Source of the DNA: Lethocerus indicus
Lineage: Eukaryota; Arthropoda; Insecta; Hemiptera; Belostomatidae
Assembly: GCA_019843655.1 (NCBI GenBank)
Contig: JACDQD010000004.1
Location: 32,937,940-33,001,939, forward strand
DNA: 64,000 bases
Direction: 5' to 3'
A program made the translations under genes and the position numbers. This document shows, one piece after another, positions 58,432 through 64,000 of the stretch. Position 1 is the first letter of the stretch; each line of letters starts with the position of its first letter. Below the pieces are notes generated by a model. It was not told where the DNA came from and did no database searches. It saw nothing but the letters and a program-made list of their open reading frames with translations.

Positions 58432-58847
58432 CGAATATTCAATGCTACAATACGATAGAATTGAGAAAACATATAAATAGATACGCGATACATGAATCGT
58501 TGATTGCTACTCGTCCAGCTCGTTGTCGTGTTTTATTAACCGAAAATTTTGCATAAAATTTACTCATTGCGATGCATTATTATCGAATAGTATCTGCAAT
58601 TATGTTTTTAAAACCAGTTTGTCAAATATTTTATTTTTTAAAAGATCAGTGGGCATTACAGAGTTGAACCGACGCACGAGACCGATCATCTATTATTTCG
58701 AATAATAATTTTAAATAGGCAGTTTATTTTTATTGCGAAATCACTGAAAGTAATAATGCGATAACGGAGCGATAATTCAAGTTGAAAGAAATGAGTATGT
58801 CATATCGGAAAAAATTAACTGATCCCCCATTACTTTTAATGGGTTAA
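58432..58847 (-). repeat. inverted partner of 52257-52592 with a longer TTAA MITE
   Basis: The flank (58432-58536) and element (58537-58847) match 52592-52257 in inverse. This copy retains about 100-130 bp of interior absent from the 52 kb copy but has lost the GTACC part of its left end. Its right end is (inverted) TTAACCCATTAAAAGTA. Confidence 0.8.
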
Positions 58848-59056
58848 CACTTTGCGGCTCCGAATTCGGATTTTAATACGCTTTGGAGATAAATCTGTCT
58901 CTATTTGAACCGGACAGTTAGCCTTTAGTTAGTAAGATTTACGGGATATTAGAGCGGGGATAGGCGTTACGGGATTCTGGATGAATGGGACGAATTTCGC
59001 GCCGTCTGACTTGTGACTTTTGGTAGGTATAGACGGTTGTGATTCGCTGTTAGCAG

Positions 59057-59244
59057 GCGTCGTAGTGAGGGCCGAGGAGGCTCTGATCGTCATCCTGGTC
59101 CTCGTCCTCTGGATAGGGGCAATCGCCCTTTTCTTCAACCGTTGGGGCAAAATAAGGATGCTCGAACCGTACCAGCCGAAATTCCATCAGGAGCACAGGC
59201 CCAGCTGCCCGATGGCCGAAATAACAGCAGTCAGACACGAAGGG
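59057..59244 (+). CDS. exon encoding a transmembrane helix and cytoplasmic start
   Basis: The frame reads VVVRAEEALIVILVLVLW, then IGAIALFFNRWGKIRMLEP and YQPKFHQEHRPSCPMAEI, ending AVRHEG before a GGG/GTAATT donor (phase 0). ALIVILVLVLWIGAIALFF is a single hydrophobic helix of about 19 residues followed by a basic stop-transfer (NRWGKIR), i.e. a type I single-pass arrangement. The acceptor gctgttagcag at 59056 completes the G left by the exon at 55975-56112 (phase 1). An alternative acceptor at 59026 (ggtag) keeps the same frame and adds ten residues (IDGCDSLLAG). I cannot name the protein. Confidence 0.7.
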
Positions 59245-59249
59245 GTAAT

Positions 59250-60430
59250 TAGAACAATTATTATTTTCTATTTATTAAACAATATTTATTGTAAGCTCAA
59301 TCTTCTGGAAAGATTATTGTACTACATCGCTTGTTCCCCCGATATATTGGGTCGACCACAACAAGTGGCGTTGCACAGATAAGCCGTAGATGGTTTTGAA
59401 TACAAGATACATTCAGCTTCTCCTATGGCGATCCGAATCGATAATGGCCTTTATTCGGTCATCGTCGACTTAACTGGGCTCCTCAATTGAAAAATCCCCC
59501 TCCCCACGGACCGGAATTTCGCGAACCGGTAAACAGACACTGCCGCCGTTCTTTTTAAGCCTTCATCGCCGTACAATGTAATTTTGAATCCCGAATATTT
59601 CAGAAAAGACCAAAAATAATAACGCGTCGAAGAATCTTATCTGTGCAAAGATGTTGACTTAAAAATATGTCAACAACTCCACGTGTTGGTCAATTCCGCA
59701 ATTACTTAGTTGCCAATCAGGTCCGACGCGAATAAATTTAAAATAAGAACAACCTGTCGACTATTTAATACTATCACATCTTATAATTGTTATCCCTTAT
59801 CCGTTTGCCTTTTTATTATCCAATTCCACAATTTTTTGCTATCCTGGTTACTCAATACAAATCCCTGTTGAGGACCGTGCGACTAAATAGCGAATTATCA
59901 CCGTTATTATTACCGTTTCCAGTAAAAAAAATTGCGGTTGTTAAAATATATTACAACTATAAATTCTGGAATAATTGTATCCGTTGGCCGACATCGGTAA
60001 TGACGAAAGATCAGGTTTTATTTCGGCTTAGCTAAAGTTTTAGAATGATACACTCGAATATCTTCTCTCTTCGGCATTATAGCGCTTGCCTATAATGTAA
60101 TAAATATGGCCTGATTGGCCCTATGACGGATAAAAAAAATAATTATTACTGCCGATCATGTGGCGTTAAATTGTTCTCGTATACTTTCTACAGTCGGGCA
60201 TTGTTTTTTAATTTGAACGACCCATTTCCCCGGTTTCGTTTTCGGAACAATAAATGGCCCTGAACCCAGGGCCGGAACTCCACTTATACCTTGTCGGACG
60301 TACGTCCCTCGGTTGGGGCCGGAAATTGTCCAGATGGCCGGACGGATATTTGTAGAACATCGGGGTTGTTGTAAACTCAAAATCCGCTCCCGTTGTTTTG
60401 ACAACGCCGGTAGTAACTCAAGTTACATTT
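59250..60430. other. intronic or unannotated; no exon recognised
   Basis: A minus-strand frame at 60156-60404 (ending KTKPGKWVVQIKKQCPTVES...) is protein-like in composition but has no motif I can assign; it might be a worn transposon ORF. 59270-59300 (aaacaatatttattgtaagc) may be a LINE tail. Confidence 0.35.
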
Positions 60431-60436
60431 CTCTGC

Positions 60437-60680
60437 CGTGTTTCCGTCTCCTCTCGCCGTGTATCCGTCTTTCGCTAGACCGGTTTCGGCCGCTCGCCGC
60501 CTCTTCAGTAGCGGCGTTAATCGCTGTCGGTACTTAGGGATTTTTTTTCGGGTCGCATCCCCACTGCCCACCGTCACACTGCACACTGTGTCACTGTGTA
60601 CTCGAGACGCCCTCTACTGAAGACGGCGAGAGGCAGAAACCGGTCTAGCGAAAGAGCGAACCGGCGAGAGGAGACAGGTA
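60437..60680. mobile_element. PLE inverted pair
   Basis: The antisense arm (60437-about 60600) runs from gtgtttccgtctcctctcgc to the gcccaccgtcacactgcac end. The sense arm begins ctctactgaagacggcgag and ends gcgagaggagacagg. It is more diverged than the 40-57 kb copies and both outer tails are missing. Confidence 0.8.
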
Positions 60681-60689
60681 TTACGATCC

Positions 60690-62485
60690 CCCTACATTGT
60701 TCGAATTGGATATTTAAAGGAAATTTAGGAAAACACTAAACACCCTGCTGCCATGTACTAAGTTATTAACAGTGCACAAGGCCACTGTCCTCACTTAGCC
60801 GCACTTGAAAGTGGTTTTGAGGCACTTAGGCACAAGGATTAATGAGGCGCCATGGGCGAAAGCCTAGGACAACTTGAACAGAACGAATAGATAAAAATAG
60901 ACAAGACTGCTTTCGACGTTGTTACCTGGTAAATTTCTGAGGATGTTGAGATTTTCAAAAAGGTTATTTTATTTATATATTTATTAGTTATTTCAAGTTT
61001 TTCCCTGTCCCGAGCCCGACTGTCTTGTCCAATAAAGGGGACAACTTGTCCGAATGTGGCACTCCGATATTGGACATTTATTTATTTCTTTCGTCGACCT
61101 CTCACTTCCTCCGACGTCAACTCGGAGGTCGTACCAACGGCCGAGATTACTGAATATCCAATATTTGCCGGTATATTATTAGGAAAGTGTCGCCTTCCGC
61201 GCCCCTTCCTCGTAATAAAAGAAGAAGGCATTTACTTCCCCCCTTTATTGCGTCCCACTTTATTCAACCCCCGGATGTCCGCTTTTATTTTTTTCCGAAA
61301 CTTTTTTTATTAACTATCGGGTCGGCAACTAAGTCACTGCGTGTTTCGTCGCTGGACGGTTGACGGCGTTATTTGTATAATTTACGCGCGTTTACATTAC
61401 TTCAAACCTACAGTAGGGTAGTCTGAAATGTTTATTACAGCGTGCCAACTATTCGTCGTGCGTACCATAAAATGCACGACATAATAAAGGGTGAGCACAC
61501 ACCCTCGCGGTTTGCGAGGGGTTCGAGCAGTATGGGATTGTACGGGTCTTGATATTGTAAAAAAACTACAATATAAATAATATATTAACGAATTTTTCCC
61601 CCCCGGGGAAAATGTCTACGTAGTAGGGTAAGACTATCGGGTAATAGTTTTTTTTTTTTTTTATCGTCGGCTTTCAGTGTCTGGTTGCTTTAGGGGGACG
61701 CGGCCTTGAGCCCTTAAGGGAGAGACGGCTTCATGCTTTTAAAATGGATCTCGGCGCGTTAATTAATATTGGGGCTGATGGCCCTTGGGGGGGGGGGGAG
61801 GCCTAATGATACAGCGAGCTGATTTTGCTCCCCCTAGGCCGGCAAAAACCCCCGCAGACATTAATTTATGCCGACTATAAAGTACAAGCTACCCCTTTTT
61901 TTTTGTTGGTGTGCGCGGGCCGATACCGAATATTCGCGTTAAATAGACCGGGGGAAAATACCCTTTTTGCGCCGACTGTTTTAAGGCCGATTACGCGAAT
62001 GAAAAACAAAATTTCGCGGTCGAAAGTGAAACCGCGCCGCCCGAAATGGTATAGTCCTATTTTAAATTATTAATTCGCGCCGACATTTTTTTAATTAACC
62101 TCATTACTCTTGGCGTCTTCCCCGACTGACAGAAATATATCTATGGCCGCCAAAATACTTCAGTAGTCTCCCATTTCGTATATACCAATTCAAGTCGGGC
62201 CATCTGTCTGTGCGGGGGCTGAAGGGCTGAATACAATTATGACCTCCAGAGCCGCATTGTTAACCCCCGGCGGCTGACCCTATCCATTCCCCTGGCGGGA
62301 GTTTGGTCGGCGAACCGACCCCTATTATTCGCCCTTGCCGCCGGAATTAAATTAATTAGCGAAACGTCAGTCGAAACCGTCGCGATTGCCAATTTCCTGT
62401 TCGGACATACAACCTTCCGGCCGTCCGTCATCTCATGTAACAGCCTGTTAATTATATTGCGATGCAACTGTATAGTGCACGTATT
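60690..62485. other. no gene recognised
   Basis: Motif-free frames (61056-61313, 61825-62073, 62237-62512). Poly-T near 61650, G-run near 61790. Confidence 0.4.
61318..61350 (+). mobile_element. solitary mellifera-type mariner end
   Basis: cgggtcggcaactaagtcac followed by tgcg matches the ends of the 19.2-19.5 kb element. No partner end was identified. Confidence 0.5.
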
Positions 62486-62488
62486 ATT

Positions 62489-62540
62489 GACACTGTATTT
62501 ATATGAAAGCAAATAAATACACTGTATTTATATGAAAGAA
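62489..62540. repeat. 29-bp direct repeat, two copies
   Basis: acactgtatttatatgaaag occurs at about 62490 and 62519, in tandem. Confidence 0.85.
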
Positions 62541-62647
62541 AATATAATACCCAATAACATTGACCGAATCGAGCTGAAAAGCCGTGTTCGAAAAATTCGT
62601 TCGATGCGCACGACTGCTTACAAGATGCCGTTGTAAAAGTAGTCAAA

Positions 62648-63215
62648 CGCCCAAAAATATGATTTTTAGGCGCAAAATCGGCCCTAAAATTAGGTTAATA
62701 GGCGAAAATTCAGCCCAAAATGCTGCTTTTAGGCCCAAAATCGGCCCAAAATGCGGTTTTTAGGCGCATAACCGGCCCAAAAATGCGGATTTCAGACCCA
62801 AAAGTGCGGTTTTTAGGCCAATAAATGCTGTGTTTTATGGTTTAAAATGGTTTATGGTATAGATACAAAAATGGGGTTTTTAGGCTCAAAATCGCCCGAA
62901 AAATGCGGATTATAGGCGCAAAATCTTCCCGAAAATTGGGTTTTCAGGCGCAAAATCAACTCTAAATTGCGATTTTAGGGCCAAAAAATGCTGTGTTTAG
63001 GCCCAATAATTCGGTTTTTAGGCCCAGAAATGCGGTTTTTAGGCCCATACTCGGTCAAAAGTGGTTTCAAAGTGAGTCGCACATGCCCCTGAACGAAGAG
63101 CGGGTTTTTAGGCGCAAAATCGGCCTAAAAATGGGGTTTTAGGTTCAAAATCGCCCAAAAATGCGGATTATAGGCGCAAAGTCAGCACTGAAATGCGGTT
63201 TTAGGCCCTAAAATG
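62648..63215. repeat. 32-36 bp tandem array, block 2
   Basis: The same unit family as block 1 (ggcgcaaaatcggccc, aaaatgcggtttttaggc), in three runs broken at about 62830-62870 and 63060-63098. The order of the sub-blocks is scrambled. It lies in the presumed last intron of the membrane-protein gene. Confidence 0.85.
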
Positions 63216-63286
63216 GGCTCTCTCTATCTTCACGTATAAATCAGTACCCGGTCCCGTCGTATAATAATTTGTTGATAACATCACAG

Positions 63287-63362
63287 AAATGTATTCTGAG
63301 AATGTATTTGCCGGCGGGGTTATTCGGGAGCGAGCTTCCGTCGATGTATTCGATCCGGACTA
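63287..63362 (+). CDS. possible exon of the membrane-protein gene (uncertain)
   Basis: After an acceptor-like ttgataacatcacag, one frame reads MYSENVFAGGVIRERASVDV and another reads KCILRMYLPAGLFGSELPS. Both are open, both look protein-like, and only one could be right. The phases do not let me choose a donor, so the boundaries are guesses. An exon somewhere between 59244 (phase 0) and 63604 (phase 2) is required if the first and last exons belong together. Confidence 0.25.
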
Positions 63363-63603
63363 GGCCGGATTTTTCGCGTATAAATTTATACAGTCGGGAA
63401 AGTCCACTGGAATCGTTCGGTTATATTCTAGATTGGGCGCGGAAAAATCGGAAAAACGCGATACGGCGTACGCGGATTGGGACGATTCAGCTTTTCTCGC
63501 GGCCGAATCGTCACGTACCGTTCCCACCCCTCTCATTTTCCGCTCCCCAATAAATCGGCTTGTAATTGAATTGTCGCGGATTTATGGATTCGCTCCGCCC
63601 TAG

Positions 63604-63685
63604 AAACAGAATCTCGACGATTGGATCGTTCGTGGACATGGAGTCTGACGACGAATTTGAATTTTCTGAAACTATTTCAGTGTAA
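63604..63685 (+). CDS. probable last exon, acidic C-terminal tail
   Basis: After an acceptor ctccgccctag, the frame reads NRISTIGSFVDMESDDEFEF and SETISV before TAA at 63683-63685. The serine- and acid-rich composition fits a cytoplasmic tail, and SDDEFEFSE contains casein-kinase-2-type sites. The same frame extends upstream as far as ATG at 63584. It requires phase 2, which does not match the phase 0 end of the 59057-59244 exon, so at least one intervening exon must exist, or this belongs to another gene. Confidence 0.4.
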
Positions 63686-63689
63686 ATTT

Positions 63690-64000
63690 ATCGTATTTCC
63701 TCTCGCGGTAAAACTTGTTGTAGTTTTACGACCCCCCAATCTGTGGGATTTCCACATCTCCTGATGTGGTTCAATCGAGACGAATTACCAGCGACTTCTA
63801 GCGCGTCCAGAACGTCGATTACGGGAAACCGGGACAGCTTCCTATCCGGGAAACCTGAAGTTGACAGATACGATAGGGATGTTACACTATAGATAGGATT
63901 TATTTTACGATCGGGAGAGATATTTACCCTATAAATAACGGGACGCGATCGGTCCGATCCTCCAGCAGGAATAATTCGAGTCGGAATTTTTCTTTCGAGA
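63690..64000. other. no feature recognised
   Basis: Likely the 3' UTR or downstream of the gene. No AATAAA is seen within the first 300 bases after the stop. Confidence 0.4.

Larger units (their letters stand above)
56113..59056 (+). other. intron between the two best-supported exons
   Basis: The predicted intron of about 2.9 kb contains the PLE pair with the long minisatellite (56461-57512) and the inverted-duplication partner with a TTAA MITE (58432-58847). The donor is GTACAA and the preferred acceptor gctgttagcag. Confidence 0.5.

Noticed and set aside
63269..63553. A single 94-codon frame as one long exon
   Set aside because: The second half has a random composition and no usable donor; only the first 75 bases were kept as a weak exon candidate.

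Overview
The window looks like arthropod, probably insect, nuclear DNA. It is AT-rich with CpG not obviously depleted, there are no long open frames or bacterial-type operons, and the sequence is packed with decayed transposons of families typical of arthropods: Penelope-like retroelements, Jockey-like LINEs, IS630-Tc1-mariner elements and TTAA-flanked piggyBac-like MITEs. Almost every frame above 60 codons is a shadow, a repeat artefact or a transposon remnant.

The dominant repeat is one Penelope-like element (PLE) family. Two copies (3206-3772 and 50552-51270) keep the 3' end of the ORF, a GIY-YIG endonuclease domain with a CxxC/HxxxxxH zinc motif, followed by a terminal block of about 180 bp. 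That block carries a hammerhead-ribozyme-like core (CTGAAGA, short stem, GAAAC). The same block recurs roughly 20 times without the ORF, mostly as head-to-head inverted pairs that would fold back. Some pairs enclose cargo: a 70-bp minisatellite (about 41.2 kb and 56.6 kb) or a GC-rich palindromic module (45.9, 48.0 and 49.2 kb).

Layout. 1-5 kb: LINE and Tc1-like fragments and PLE copy 1. 5-14 kb: mariner MITEs, PLE inverted pairs, a TTAA MITE, a deleted Tc1-like element with a transposase remnant. 16-23 kb: more PLE pairs, a mariner with GGCAACTAAGT-type ends and a 32-36 bp tandem array. 24-31 kb: LINE 3' ends, GC-rich palindromes, a (TA)n tract and a 168-bp tandem repeat. 28.3-37.9 kb: a rearranged inverted duplication whose parts are joined at mariner copies. 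40-51 kb: PLE elements with cargo, and a PLE inserted in a LINE. 52-58 kb: an inverted duplication around TTAA MITEs. 62.6-63.2 kb: a second block of the 32-36 bp array.

The only host gene I can support is on the + strand at the right side. It has an exon at 55975-56112 (extracellular-like, phase 1-1), an exon near 59057-59244 encoding a transmembrane helix and start of a cytoplasmic tail, and probably a last exon ending at 63685 with an acidic tail. The splice phases of the first two agree. This appears to be the 3' part of a single-pass membrane protein gene. I do not recognise the family. Its introns carry PLE, minisatellite and MITE insertions; the sequence further left is intergenic or intronic.
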